The position numbers and the translations under genes are program-made. This document shows, piece by piece, positions 24,500 through 33,650 of a stretch of DNA of 64,000 nt. Within the stretch, counting starts at the first letter, position 1; each line of letters begins with the position of its first letter. The notes under the pieces are model-generated. The model was not told the DNA's origin, did not search any database, and was given only the letters and a program-made list of their open reading frames with translations. The DNA is from an uncultured Gammaproteobacteria bacterium (GTDB lineage: Bacteria; Pseudomonadota; Gammaproteobacteria; Steroidobacterales; XN24): contig CALDWW010000031.1 of assembly GCA_937924335.1 (NCBI GenBank), positions 1 to 64,000 on the forward strand, written 5' to 3'.

Positions 24500-24544
24500 T
24501 TGGCGCAGCCTGCACTATGTCGATCGGTTGTCGGCCCGCCAGTG

Positions 24545-25138
24545 TTACTGAGACCGGCGCCGACGCAGCGCTTCGCGCAGGCCGCCGCGGAGATTCGGCG
24601 ACCACTCTGGGATCAACAGGACCATCGCGACTTCTTCAAGCACGGCAGCCACGCTGAACAAGACAGAGACATAGAACAGCCAGGCATTGAATCCCCACAA
24701 GAACAATACGACGACAAAAATCGCGAAGATCAGTACCGCCCATCGCACCAGCCCGGTATGGAAACTCGCCAGCCGGCGATAGCGGAACAAGGCCAGCAGG
24801 TGCTGCAGTCCCCACAGCACGAGCACCGTCCAGATCACCACACCGTAGTCTGCGTATACCTGGTGGTGAAACACCCAGACGCCGTAGGCCGCAGCCAGCA
24901 TCAGCGCGGCGTCCGCGATCGAGTCCAGCAGTGACCCGAGCCGCGAAGTCCATTCAAATGCGCGAGCCAGCAGCCCATCCAGTCCGTCACTCGCAAGCGC
25001 GATGATCAGAAGCCAGGCAAACAGGCGCTCTTTCTGGGACCAGGCCAACCAGATCAGCAACGGCGTAGACAGCAGGCGCGCCATGGAAATCGCGTTGGGC
25101 AGATGGCGAAGTACAGTTTTCGGGTTGTCTTGTCCCAC
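24545..25138 (-). CDS. CDP-alcohol phosphatidyltransferase family protein
   Basis: A 197-residue membrane enzyme with the complete motif DG-x2-AR-x8-G-x3-D-x3-D (from DGLLARAFEW to GSLLDSIAD, residues about 53-75). The family moves an alcohol onto CDP-diacylglycerol at the inner membrane to make phospholipid head groups; PgsA-like glycerol-phosphate transfer is the closest match by length, but the acceptor cannot be read. Four to six TM segments are visible. The start is GTG at 25138. It is convergent with the cation ATPase and divergent from the potassium channel. Confidence 0.88.
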   Translation of the reverse strand: MGQDNPKTVLRHLPNAISMARLLSTPLLIWLAWSQKERLFAWLLIIALASDGLDGLLARAFEWTSRLGSLLDSIADAALMLAAAYGVWVFHHQVYADYGVVIWTVLVLWGLQHLLALFRYRRLASFHTGLVRWAVLIFAIFVVVLFLWGFNAWLFYVSVLFSVAAVLEEVAMVLLIPEWSPNLRGGLREALRRRRSQ

Positions 25139-25310
25139 TATCTGTCATGCCCCAGATCGCTGTGTCCGGTGCACCCTGGAGCCGGCGGTGGCATCCAGGG
25201 TCCACATGCGCGATTCGCAGATTTATGATGGTCTAGAGTAAGTATGGCATCGACTCCGGCCCAGGTGGCCGCCCGCAACGGCAATAATTGGAATCGAGGG
25301 AACAGACAGG

Positions 25311-26270
25311 ATGAACGATCGCGAGTCACTGCGTGCGAAAACATTCAGGGCACTGGAGGTCGGTCTGGCGGGGCGCGGGCCCATCCGGCTGATTCACGCC
25401 TTCATCATCCTACTGATCCTGGCCAACGTCGCGGCGGTCGTACTCGAGTCCTATCCACCTTACGCGAACCGATTCGGCAAGGCGTTCTGGATTTTCGAAC
25501 TGGTTTCTGTCGCCATCTTCTCACTCGAGTACGCGTTACGGCTGTGGTGCATCGTCGAAGCACCGAGATACCGGAGCGTATCGCCAATGCGGGCCCGGCT
25601 CCGGTACATGTGGTCACCCGTCGCTCTCGTCGACCTGCTCGCGATCCTGCCTTTTTACCTGGGCTTTCTGTTCAAGGCCGACCTGCGCTTCCTGCGTGTA
25701 CTGCGACTACTGCGACTGCTCAAGCTGGGCCACTACTTCCCTGGCATCGACGTGTTCCTGTATGTCCTGCGTGTACAGCTGCCGGCACTGGCGGCGGCAT
25801 CCCTCGTGATGGTCGTCCTGATCCTGTTCTCGGCCTGCCTGATGTTCATGCTGGAGGGTAGCGCCCAGCCAGATGCCTTCGGCACGGTCGGTTCAGCGAT
25901 ATGGTGGGCAGTGGTCACGCTCACCACGGTGGGATACGGAGATATCACGCCGGTGACCACCCTCGGCAAGGCCCTGGGGACAGTCATCATGCTCCTCGGC
26001 GTCGGTACGGTCGCCCTGCCGGCGGCCATGCTGGCGGGGCGCTTCTCAGAAGAGATCCAGGCCCGCCGTGGTCAACTGGAGACGCTGATTGCCCGCTACA
26101 TAGGAGACGGGCAACTGGACGCAGAGGAGCAAGAGGAGATCCGCAGGCTCGGCAGGGACCTGGGGATGCCGGAAGAGGCCGTGGACCAGATCGTCGCCGG
26201 TCAACGTGCCAGGGCCGGAAGAGTCATCAACTGTCCGCACTGCGGGCGGGGCTTCTCCTCTCCGGCCTGA
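25311..26270 (+). CDS. Voltage-gated potassium channel with C-terminal CxxC tail
   Basis: The 319-residue protein has six TM helices: S1-S3, an arginine-rich S4 (RFLRVLRLLRLLKL, about residues 125-138), S5, pore and S6. The selectivity filter TVGYGD in LTTVGYGDITP identifies K+ selectivity. The cytoplasmic tail has a charged helical region (DGQLDAEEQEEIRRLGRDLG) and ends in a single zinc-knuckle-like CPHCGRGF. Such a tail is unusual; it may bind a metal as an oligomer, since one CxxC pair is only half a site. Located in the inner membrane. Monocistronic by context. Confidence 0.93.
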   Translation: MNDRESLRAKTFRALEVGLAGRGPIRLIHAFIILLILANVAAVVLESYPPYANRFGKAFWIFELVSVAIFSLEYALRLWCIVEAPRYRSVSPMRARLRYMWSPVALVDLLAILPFYLGFLFKADLRFLRVLRLLRLLKLGHYFPGIDVFLYVLRVQLPALAAASLVMVVLILFSACLMFMLEGSAQPDAFGTVGSAIWWAVVTLTTVGYGDITPVTTLGKALGTVIMLLGVGTVALPAAMLAGRFSEEIQARRGQLETLIARYIGDGQLDAEEQEEIRRLGRDLGMPEEAVDQIVAGQRARAGRVINCPHCGRGFSSPA

Positions 26271-26338
26271 GGCTCGGCTACCCGATTTCGTCGGCCACAT
26301 TCGTCTTGCCGCATCATCGGACGCTCATTGCCAGCGGT

Positions 26339-26352
26339 GGGGTATTTACCCC
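26339..26352. promoter_or_regulatory. Inverted repeat upstream of the di-heme peroxidase gene
   Basis: GGGGTA-TT-TACCCC is a perfect inverted repeat 87 bases before the peroxidase start. A -10-like TATATT follows at 26377-26382, which would place the repeat near -50 to -37. No matching -35 is visible, so an activator site is possible. The binding protein is unknown. Confidence 0.35.
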
Positions 26353-26438
26353 ATGGGAAGGGCCGGTGCCGCCTTATATATTAGATGCACGTGATGGACG
26401 CCCGTGCGCGTCCTGGAACCGGCAAGGAGGTGGCGACC

Positions 26439-27491
26439 ATGAAGCGGTTCTCGATCCTGATTGCGTGCTTAATCTTGCTCGGCGCAGCCGCAACCGATCC
26501 GGTTCTGCAACGCGCGCGCGCAACATTCAGCCCGATCCCCGCCGGCTTGCCGGAGATCGAGGGCAATGTCATAACCGACGCAAAAGTCGAGTTGGGCAAG
26601 ATGCTGTTTTTCGATCCGCGTCTCTCAGCCAGTCACCTGCTGTCTTGCAACACCTGCCACAATCTCGGACTGGCCGGCGCAGATCTGCAGGAGACCTCGA
26701 CGGGGCACGGCTGGCAGCGGGGCCCGCGCAACGCACCGACGGTCCTCAACGCTGCCTACAACACGGCCCAGTTCTGGGATGGCCGGGCACCGGATCTGCG
26801 CGAGCAGGCGAAGGGTCCGATCCAGGCCGCCGTCGAGATGAACAACTCGCCCGATCATGTGCTCGCAACGCTCAGATCGATACCGGAGTACGAGCAGCGT
26901 TTCGAGGCCGCGTTCGCTGAAGACCGCGATCCGCTGAGCTTCGACAACGTCGCCAAGGCCATCGAGGCGTTCGAAGCGACACTGCAGACCCCGGGCGCCG
27001 CGTTCGACCGCTATCTGGCAGGTGACCTGGAAGCCCTCGGCAAGGCGCAGATGACAGGGCTCAGCCTGTTCATGAACAAAGGTTGTGCCAGCTGTCATGG
27101 CGGCATCAACCTGGGCGGCAACGCATACTTCCCGTTCGGCCTGGTGAAGACGCCCGCCAAGGCGATCCGGCCGGAGTCTGACAAGGGTCGCTTCGCGATT
27201 ACGAGGACGGCGGCGGACGAGTACGTATTCCGTACACCGCCGCTGCGGAATGTTGAACTGACCTATCCGTACTTCCACTCCGGGAAGGTCTGGACGCTAC
27301 GGGAGGCCGTCTCGGTCATGGGCGCCTCACAGCTGGGCATCGAGCTCGACGACGATCAGGCACGTAGCATCACCGTTTTTCTTGCTTCACTGACCGGCAA
27401 TCAACCGGAGGTCGAGTATCCGGTTCTGCCCGCATCCACGGAGGAAACGCCAAGGCCGCGACTCGACTATGGCGGCGAGGCCGATCACTGA
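26439..27491 (+). CDS. Di-heme cytochrome c peroxidase (CcpA/MauG family)
   Basis: A 350-residue exported protein with two c-type haem sites, CNTCH (about residue 70) and CASCH (about residue 215), and the family signatures LGKMLFFDPRLSAS, GPRNAPTVLNAAYN, FWDGRAPDLREQAKGP and the C-terminal PYFHSGKVWTLREAV. Members reduce H2O2 in the periplasm with electrons from small cytochromes. The ATG at 26439 has a textbook AAGGAGG ribosome site at 26424-26430; an in-frame ATG 54 bases upstream was rejected because it lies before that site. It ends in a strong hairpin shared with the convergent AraC gene. Confidence 0.94.
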   Translation: MKRFSILIACLILLGAAATDPVLQRARATFSPIPAGLPEIEGNVITDAKVELGKMLFFDPRLSASHLLSCNTCHNLGLAGADLQETSTGHGWQRGPRNAPTVLNAAYNTAQFWDGRAPDLREQAKGPIQAAVEMNNSPDHVLATLRSIPEYEQRFEAAFAEDRDPLSFDNVAKAIEAFEATLQTPGAAFDRYLAGDLEALGKAQMTGLSLFMNKGCASCHGGINLGGNAYFPFGLVKTPAKAIRPESDKGRFAITRTAADEYVFRTPPLRNVELTYPYFHSGKVWTLREAVSVMGASQLGIELDDDQARSITVFLASLTGNQPEVEYPVLPASTEETPRPRLDYGGEADH

Positions 27492-27573
27492 AACAGCCCT
27501 CGTCCGAAACAGACGGCGGTATCGCCACACTCGGTCATCTCCCCTTCCGAGCAGTCCAGCCGTCACTTCGGAC

Positions 27574-28617
27574 TTATGCCGGCGGCGCAACGCCGCCGGC
27601 TTCTTCCCTCAGATACTGCCCCGGTGACTGCCCTGTCCAGCGCCTGAACGCCCGAGTGAAGGTGCTCTGATCGGAGTATCCCAGCAGGAAAGCCACCTGG
27701 CCGATCGAGCGACCTTCGCCACTGAGTAAGCTCTCGGCCAGGCGGTGCCGGGTTTCCTGCAGCAGGCTCCTGAAATTCGTGCCTTCCTTGCGCAGATCCC
27801 TCTGCAGGCTGCTGACGCTCCGATTCAATCGACCGGCGATCTCCCTTTCTGTTGCGTGCCCGGAAGACAGCAACTGGGTAAGCAACTCACGCACCTGGCC
27901 GACCACCTCGGCTTCATCCACCTGCGCCAGCATCCTGGCCAGCCACTTGTCGGCCTCGCCAGCCAGCTCCGGATTGCCGGCGGGCAGCGGCTGCCTGATG
28001 TCCGCTATCTGAAGCGCAATAGCGTTCTCCTCCGCTCCGAACTCGACCGGCGCCTGGAACCATTCCTCATACCTCGTCCGCTGACCGGGGTCCTGCCTCC
28101 TGAGATGGACCCAGAGGGGAGAAAAATCGTCCGTCGATGCCCGGCGGCACATGGCGACCAACGCGGCCAGGCTTGCCTCTCCGAGCATGACCGGCAGCGG
28201 TCTGACACCACTTGCGGCGTCGAAGCTGTAGACGGCAAGGTCGTTCTCCAGCCGTCGCCGGAAGACGGCAGCCGTACTGGCGACCCGGTGATAGCGAAGC
28301 CACCGATCCAGCGCCTCCTCAAGGGTGCTGCTTGCCAACCACGCGAAACCGAGGACCTGTGTGTTGCCTGGCCGGAGATGTCGGCCTACCACCAACCCAA
28401 GACAAGGGTCACCGGTGGTTTCCGCCGCCTCTTGCCAGAGCTTGCGGAGTGCGGAGAACGGATAACGGGCCCCGGCCTTGCCGATCATGCCCGGATTCAG
28501 CCCGGCCCGGACGTAGAGCGGGCGCGGATCGACCCCATAGTGTCGCTCAAGGGTCTCCGCCAGCGCACCGGACATGCTGGCAAGGGAAGTCGGCTCGTTG
28601 CGCGGACCGGAGGTCAT
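27574..28617 (-). CDS. AraC-family transcriptional regulator with Arabinose_bd-type N-terminal domain
   Basis: The 347-residue protein has the OruR/ArgR-like AraC architecture: an N-terminal ligand domain of about 200 residues (FSALRKLWQEAAETTGDPCL; LGFAWLASSTLEEALDRWLR) and a C-terminal double helix-turn-helix (ATEREIAGRLNRSVSSLQRD; SIGQVAFLLGYSDQSTFTRA and FRRWTGQSPGQYL). Regulators of this type usually control fatty acid, lipid or amino-acid catabolic genes; no target is evident beside it. The ATG at 28617 is preferred; a TTG 39 bases upstream extends the frame. It converges on the peroxidase gene. Confidence 0.92.
   Translation of the reverse strand: MTSGPRNEPTSLASMSGALAETLERHYGVDPRPLYVRAGLNPGMIGKAGARYPFSALRKLWQEAAETTGDPCLGLVVGRHLRPGNTQVLGFAWLASSTLEEALDRWLRYHRVASTAAVFRRRLENDLAVYSFDAASGVRPLPVMLGEASLAALVAMCRRASTDDFSPLWVHLRRQDPGQRTRYEEWFQAPVEFGAEENAIALQIADIRQPLPAGNPELAGEADKWLARMLAQVDEAEVVGQVRELLTQLLSSGHATEREIAGRLNRSVSSLQRDLRKEGTNFRSLLQETRHRLAESLLSGEGRSIGQVAFLLGYSDQSTFTRAFRRWTGQSPGQYLREEAGGVAPPA
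27578..27607 (+). terminator. GC hairpin terminator of the peroxidase gene, inside the AraC 3' end
   Basis: A perfect 10-base stem GCCGGCGGCG / CGCCGCCGGC with a CAA loop, followed on the plus strand by TTCTTCCC. It lies 86 bases after the peroxidase stop and encodes the last residues of the AraC-family protein on the other strand. The T-run is interrupted, so efficiency is uncertain. Confidence 0.55.
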
Positions 28618-28802
28618 CTTGTCACTAAGTGCACATCGTCTTTCGGCGAAGCGCAAGGGCTTTGTGGGGTCGGGCCATACGGACGAGTGTCTGCAGCATC
28701 CACCCCGTGCCCCCCAAATGCCGGCGGGGCCGGACGAGCATCACCCGTTCGTCACGACGCGCGTCTGCCGTCACGAAGCTCCTTCGGATGCTCGCCTCCT
28801 TA

Positions 28803-30008
28803 TCAGACCGTCCGGGTCGCAATAGCCGGTGAGATCGCGGACGCCCTGCGCGCCGGCCCTGCCACTCCCAGCAGACCGAGCAACCAAAGTGCAAGGATGC
28901 CCACGGGAACGTACAGGGGGTCCAGACGTTCCAGCTCGAAGCTCACGACCATCCAGTAATTCACCGCGATCGTCAGCACGGAGCCCACAGCCACACCGAT
29001 CGTGGTGATCATCCAGTTCTCGACCATGAAATAGCGGACGATGTCGCGCCTTCGGGCACCCACGGCACGGCGCGTGCCTATCTGCTTGACGCGCTGGCGG
29101 ACGGCGAAGCTCGCGAGGCCAACGATGCCGACACCGGTGACCATCGCCATGAGTCCGACGACGACAGCCAGCACCACTGCCATGCCACGATCCCCCTCGT
29201 AGCTGGAGTCCCTGATATCGCTGTGGGTACGCAGTGACTTGACGACCCGCCGATCGTTGATTGCCAGCAGCGTCTCCTCGACCTGAGGCATGACGCGATC
29301 ACGCTCTCCGGGTTCGGCACGGACAATGTAGTAGTTGAATTCGACCGGCATGACGCGGGGCACGAGCATGACGTTGTCGAGCTTGTCCCAACCGACCCAC
29401 GCCCCGTGCATCCTGTCCAGGACGCCGATCACCGTCACGGGATTGCCGAGGTTGTCGTAGACGGTGGCGCCGGCCTGGGCACCACCCTCCGGGAACAGCG
29501 CGTCCAGATACGCCCGCGTCATAATGACCCGGCTTAGGGGGACACCAAAATTCTCGGGGTATTCAACATCCTCCGGAGTAAACGCCCGGCCCGACTCGAG
29601 CGCCACGCCAAACGCATTGACGGCGTCTGCGTTGACGAAGTATTGAGCGCCATTTACCCGTGGGGCACCGTCTTCCGAGGAACCGGCGAGCTCGGTCCCC
29701 CAGCCACTCCCTGACAACGGAACGTGCTGGGAGCTCGTCACCGCAAGTACGCCGGGGATCGACTCAAGCGCCGCAAGGTCCTCGGGGACGCTCTCCTGGA
29801 GGTCAAAGTCATCGCCGAATCCGAAGCTCTGTACGGTGACGATGTTCTCCACATCCATGCCCGTGGGTCGGGTGATATTGTCGATCCTTTGCTTGATTAT
29901 GAACACTGCATTGACGATCACCGCCAGCGTGAGGGCGATCTGCAGCGCCATCAGGACGGGGCCAGTCTTGTTACGGAGAGATGCTCTCCAGATAGGTCCG
30001 AATTCCAT
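28803..30008 (-). CDS. MacB/FtsX-type ABC transporter permease 2
   Basis: A 401-residue permease: TM1 near residues 18-38, a large periplasmic MacB-PCD-like domain, then three C-terminal TM helices with the FtsX-type motif IGTRRAVGARRRDIVRYFM. It is the last gene of a four-gene exporter operon, 24 bases after its sister permease. MacB-type proteins do not transport across the inner membrane but couple cytoplasmic ATP hydrolysis to periplasmic movements. Having two different permeases without fused ATPase makes this a heterodimeric MacAB-like system (YknXYZ or LolCDE layout). Substrate unknown. Confidence 0.9.
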   Translation of the reverse strand: MEFGPIWRASLRNKTGPVLMALQIALTLAVIVNAVFIIKQRIDNITRPTGMDVENIVTVQSFGFGDDFDLQESVPEDLAALESIPGVLAVTSSQHVPLSGSGWGTELAGSSEDGAPRVNGAQYFVNADAVNAFGVALESGRAFTPEDVEYPENFGVPLSRVIMTRAYLDALFPEGGAQAGATVYDNLGNPVTVIGVLDRMHGAWVGWDKLDNVMLVPRVMPVEFNYYIVRAEPGERDRVMPQVEETLLAINDRRVVKSLRTHSDIRDSSYEGDRGMAVVLAVVVGLMAMVTGVGIVGLASFAVRQRVKQIGTRRAVGARRRDIVRYFMVENWMITTIGVAVGSVLTIAVNYWMVVSFELERLDPLYVPVGILALWLLGLLGVAGPARRASAISPAIATRTV

Positions 30009-30032
30009 GAACTTTCTCCTCTGAGGGGCCCC

Positions 30033-31349
30033 TTATTGCAGGCGCAGGTAAGCTCCGGGAGGCACCCGGCAGACACGCCATGCCGGATAGAGACCGGCGA
30101 TGATGGTCGTCACAACGGCACTGGCGATCGCTATTCCGACCAGGGTCAGATCGAGTCTGGCCAGGTGTTCGAAGCCCGGGAACAGCTGCTGGATACCCTT
30201 TAGGGACAGCCAGGCGAATCCCAGGCCGGCAAGCCCGCCCGCGGCACCCAGCGCGCCGACCTCGATAAGCTGCTGACGGAACACGGCTCCACGGCTGGCA
30301 CCCAGGGCACGACGGATGCCGATCTGGGGCGCTTTGCCGAGAAACTTCGTCAGCATCAAACCGACGATGTTGAACAGACAGACGACCAGGAACAGGAATG
30401 CGATGCCGATCAGCACCTTGTTGTCATCGCGAACAACCTGACGGACTTCGAGCCATTCCTCCACCGCCGTTATGCGGTTGTTGAGCGGCCGGGCGAACCT
30501 GCCGAGCTCTTTCTGCTCTTTTACGTAGGCGTCTATGAAAGCCTGGTAGGCATCGCGATCCACCGCCGAAGGCAACTCCACCCAGTACTGCCACCAAACG
30601 CACTCAGCGCCGAGGAATTCCTCGAATGAGTTGATGTCCTCGTCTTTCCAGCAGTTGGTATTACCCGAGGAAAACAACTCGAGTTCACGACCGACCCCGG
30701 ACGGGATGAAGATCTGTTCCGGCTCGTCGAATGCGCCGTTGTTGACGTCGTAATATTTCGGCACCGGATTCCAGTCTTCCGAGACGCCGACAACGGTAAA
30801 CTCCCGATCGTTGATACGCAGGGTCTTACCCGTACTGTCCTCGCCACCGAACAACTCGTCATTGCGCGACTCGCTTATGACCACCAGGAGCTGGCCTGCA
30901 TCATCGGCATCCCGGCCCCAGGCAGCACCGTAGACGAAGGGGATGTCGAACAGAGCGAAGAAATCGCCGTCGGTAAGCCGGGCTTCGGTCTGGAATGGCT
31001 TGAGATCCTCGCGGGTCGGCTGGACGACGAGCGACACCTTGTGCATGGCCGCATGCCGGCGCGGGATGTCCGATTCACGCAGCGCCATCGCATCAGTGTA
31101 TGTGAGCTCCCAGGGTGCCTGCTCAGGGCGACCCTCCCGATACGACTGGGCCGGATCCCAGCTGTCCAGCTGCACCGCATGGAGCATGTCGCTCTTGTGC
31201 GGGATGGGGTTGTTGGCCATCAGATAGTAGACGGTCACGGCAGCCATGAAGATGCCGATGCCCAGAGCGATCGTGGCCACCATCAGCGACGTCGCCGCCG
31301 GCGTAGCGAGCAAACTTCGGCTCGCGAGTTTCAGGTAATAACGGAACAC
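30033..31349 (-). CDS. MacB/FtsX-type ABC transporter permease 1
   Basis: A 438-residue permease with the same plan as its neighbour: TM1 (about residues 17-42), a long extracytoplasmic domain, and three C-terminal TM helices with the FtsX motif IGIRRALGASRGAVFRQQLI. The GTG at 31349 is chosen because TAGGAGAAAC is well placed before it; the open frame continues to 31442 but that part overlaps the ATPase gene. The extracytoplasmic domain is rich in Trp and acidic residues. It pairs with the following permease to form a heterodimer. Confidence 0.9.
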   Translation of the reverse strand: MFRYYLKLASRSLLATPAATSLMVATIALGIGIFMAAVTVYYLMANNPIPHKSDMLHAVQLDSWDPAQSYREGRPEQAPWELTYTDAMALRESDIPRRHAAMHKVSLVVQPTREDLKPFQTEARLTDGDFFALFDIPFVYGAAWGRDADDAGQLLVVISESRNDELFGGEDSTGKTLRINDREFTVVGVSEDWNPVPKYYDVNNGAFDEPEQIFIPSGVGRELELFSSGNTNCWKDEDINSFEEFLGAECVWWQYWVELPSAVDRDAYQAFIDAYVKEQKELGRFARPLNNRITAVEEWLEVRQVVRDDNKVLIGIAFLFLVVCLFNIVGLMLTKFLGKAPQIGIRRALGASRGAVFRQQLIEVGALGAAGGLAGLGFAWLSLKGIQQLFPGFEHLARLDLTLVGIAIASAVVTTIIAGLYPAWRVCRVPPGAYLRLQ

Positions 31350-31360
31350 GGTCGTTTCTC

Positions 31361-32089
31361 CTAGGAGCCTACAACGGCGAGTTCGGCCGGAGCGCGATTC
31401 GCGACAGGAGGCTCGATGGCTTCCGCCGTTTCCTGCACCCATCCGTCGAGGACCTGAACATTGCGCGGCGCCCGACCGGCCAGGTCCGCGTCGTGGGTGA
31501 CCATGACGATCGTCGTGCCGGCTGCGTTGATGTCCTCCAGAAGGGCCATGACGCCATCGGCCATCTCGGAATCGAGGTTACCCGTGGGCTCATCTGCGAG
31601 CAGGAATCTCGGCGCACCTGCCAGCGCCCGGGCGATAGCGACGCGTTGCTGCTGGCCGCCGGACAGTTGCGAGGGCAGGTGGCGCATGCGCGAGGTGAGT
31701 CCTACCAGCTCTACGGCTTCGTCGATCCTGCGGCGTCGCTCGGCCCCGCTGAAGCCACGGTAGCGCAGCGGCACATCGACATTGTCGAATACGTTCAGAT
31801 CGGGAATCAGATTGAAACTCTGGAAGATGAAACCGATCTTCTCGTTGCGGATCCGCGATCGGGCATCGTCCCCGAGATCGCTCACATCTTCGGCGTCCAG
31901 CCGGTACGTCCCCGCGGTGAAATCCTCCAGCATCCCGGCGATATTCAGGAACGTCGTCTTGCCGGACCCCGAAGGCCCCGTGACGGCCACGAACTCGCCC
32001 TCGTCCACGCGCAGGCTGAAGTCCCGGAGCGCATGCGTCTCGACTGTGCCTGTCCTGTATACCTTGCTGATATGGTGCATCTCGAGCAT
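31361..32089 (-). CDS. ABC transporter ATP-binding protein (MacB/LolD type)
   Basis: The 242-residue ATPase contains Walker A (GPSGSGKTTF), Q loop (FIFQSFNLIPDL), signature LSGGQQQRVAIARAL, Walker B (FLLADEPTGNLDS) and the switch His in MVTHDADLAG. It matches the LolD/MacB-N subfamily. The ATG at 32089 begins the conserved MLEMHHISKVYRTG. It starts 10 bases after the adaptor gene and ends 11 bases before permease 1, so all four genes form one operon. Confidence 0.94.
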   Translation of the reverse strand: MLEMHHISKVYRTGTVETHALRDFSLRVDEGEFVAVTGPSGSGKTTFLNIAGMLEDFTAGTYRLDAEDVSDLGDDARSRIRNEKIGFIFQSFNLIPDLNVFDNVDVPLRYRGFSGAERRRRIDEAVELVGLTSRMRHLPSQLSGGQQQRVAIARALAGAPRFLLADEPTGNLDSEMADGVMALLEDINAAGTTIVMVTHDADLAGRAPRNVQVLDGWVQETAEAIEPPVANRAPAELAVVGS

Positions 32090-32099
32090 GTTTCTTCCC

Positions 32100-33422
32100 T
32101 CAGTCTTGGAGTAATACGGTCCCGGCTCCCTCGAACTGCGCCAGGTCGGAGATGATGATGGTCTGGCCCTCCTCCAGACCGGTGAGGACTTCCACCTCGC
32201 CGATGCTGGTGGCGCCGACCTGGATTTCGCGTCGATGGGCCAACCCGCCCTCGACGACGTACGCGACACGCCCGCTACCGCTATCGAGGAATGGTCCGCG
32301 CTGCACGGTGAGCGTGTCTTGTTTCGACTCGAGCAATATCCGGGCCGACACGCGCTGGTTCTGCCTCAGGCCGGCGGGTGGATCGCCATCGAAACGCACG
32401 CGGCCAGATACCTGGTTCTCCCGCACCTCTGGTGATATCGCGGTGATCTCGCCGGCGTAGGTCGCTCCGCTGAAGCTGATCTGGGCGGGCATGCCGAGCC
32501 CGAGGTCGTCGCCGTACTCCTGCGGCACCTGGATGTCGATCTCGAAGGCGGTCAGATCTACGACAGTCATCAGCGGCTGGTTCTCTGCCACCTGTGCCTT
32601 CTGATCTACCGACAGTGATCCGACGATACCGGCCACCGGCGAGCGCACCTCCAGCTCTGCAACGCGTCGTTCCAGTTCGCTGACCAGCAGTCGCTGACGG
32701 TCCCTCTCAAACGCACGCGTCGCTATCTCGAATCCCAGACTTTCACTCTCCAGACGCGCGTTCGCTTCCGCGTGATCGAACTCGAGCCGGGACCGGGCAA
32801 GATCGTCCCTGGCTTTCTCGAAATCCTGCAGACTGATGATCTGTTCGTCCCAGGACGCCTGGGCTCTGCGCAACTCCCGCTCTGCCGCGGTCACGGCGAC
32901 CCTCGCCATGTCGGTCGTCTGCTGATTGCGCAGTTCGCGTTTCTTCTTTTCGATCCCCTGCCGCGTCAGTTCCGTCTCGATACGCTGCAGCGTCGCGAGT
33001 TCCTGATCGAGTTCGTTCGCCAGGCGCGGACTCTTCACGCCGGCCAGTACCTGCGACTCGCTGACCGTGTCCCCCGCCTCGACCATCAGCGTCACCACCC
33101 CTTCCGCCGGGGCATACACCGTAGGCTTCACGGCCGCGACGACGCGCCCCCTGACCGCGACATCGCGGACGAAATCACTGCGCGCCACGGTTGCCAGCCT
33201 GAGCCGGTCAAGGGGGACGGATCGGTCGGCGGATGCGAATCTCTGTACAGCGGGTGAAACTGCTGCCGAGGTCGCGGCCAGGGCCAGGATGAACAGCCCG
33301 ATCATCCAGCGCCGTCGACCCGACATGGAAGGCCGCTGGATGACCCGGTCCTGGGCCGCCGTATCACGGATCGCCCCTCGTGCGGTGGTACCCACCCCTC
33401 GCTGCGGAATGGCTGAACTCAT
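32100..33422 (-). CDS. Periplasmic adaptor (HlyD/MacA-like membrane fusion protein)
   Basis: The 440-residue protein has a cytoplasmic N terminus, one TM helix (about residues 38-58), a barrel-sandwich/lipoyl half (RGRVVAAVKPTVYAPAEGVV, VEAGDTVSESQVLAG), a long alpha-hairpin (about 120-240, Arg/Glu/Ala-rich coiled coil) and C-terminal beta-barrel domains. This is the MacA/HlyD plan and forms the periplasmic bridge of tripartite exporters. It is the first gene of the exporter operon and is divergent from the META-domain lipoprotein. The outer membrane channel is not encoded nearby. Confidence 0.9.
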   Translation of the reverse strand: MSSAIPQRGVGTTARGAIRDTAAQDRVIQRPSMSGRRRWMIGLFILALAATSAAVSPAVQRFASADRSVPLDRLRLATVARSDFVRDVAVRGRVVAAVKPTVYAPAEGVVTLMVEAGDTVSESQVLAGVKSPRLANELDQELATLQRIETELTRQGIEKKKRELRNQQTTDMARVAVTAAERELRRAQASWDEQIISLQDFEKARDDLARSRLEFDHAEANARLESESLGFEIATRAFERDRQRLLVSELERRVAELEVRSPVAGIVGSLSVDQKAQVAENQPLMTVVDLTAFEIDIQVPQEYGDDLGLGMPAQISFSGATYAGEITAISPEVRENQVSGRVRFDGDPPAGLRQNQRVSARILLESKQDTLTVQRGPFLDSGSGRVAYVVEGGLAHRREIQVGATSIGEVEVLTGLEEGQTIIISDLAQFEGAGTVLLQD

Positions 33423-33650
33423 GACAGTGCCTGTCGCTCCCCTGTTACTTAAGATGCCCGGCCACGACGCTCGGTCGCAGCGGCCCTGTTCTGCTTATGA
33501 CGCACGAACTGCAACGCGGGTTTGAATCGGGACGGAACTCGGAGCTGACGCGAGTGCTGGCCAGCATGTCTGCTGCGCGGCCGGCTCGCGGTTTCGTGGG
33601 ATACTCTGCCGCTCGAGTGCAAGACCAGGAACGATTTGCGGGTACGTCTT

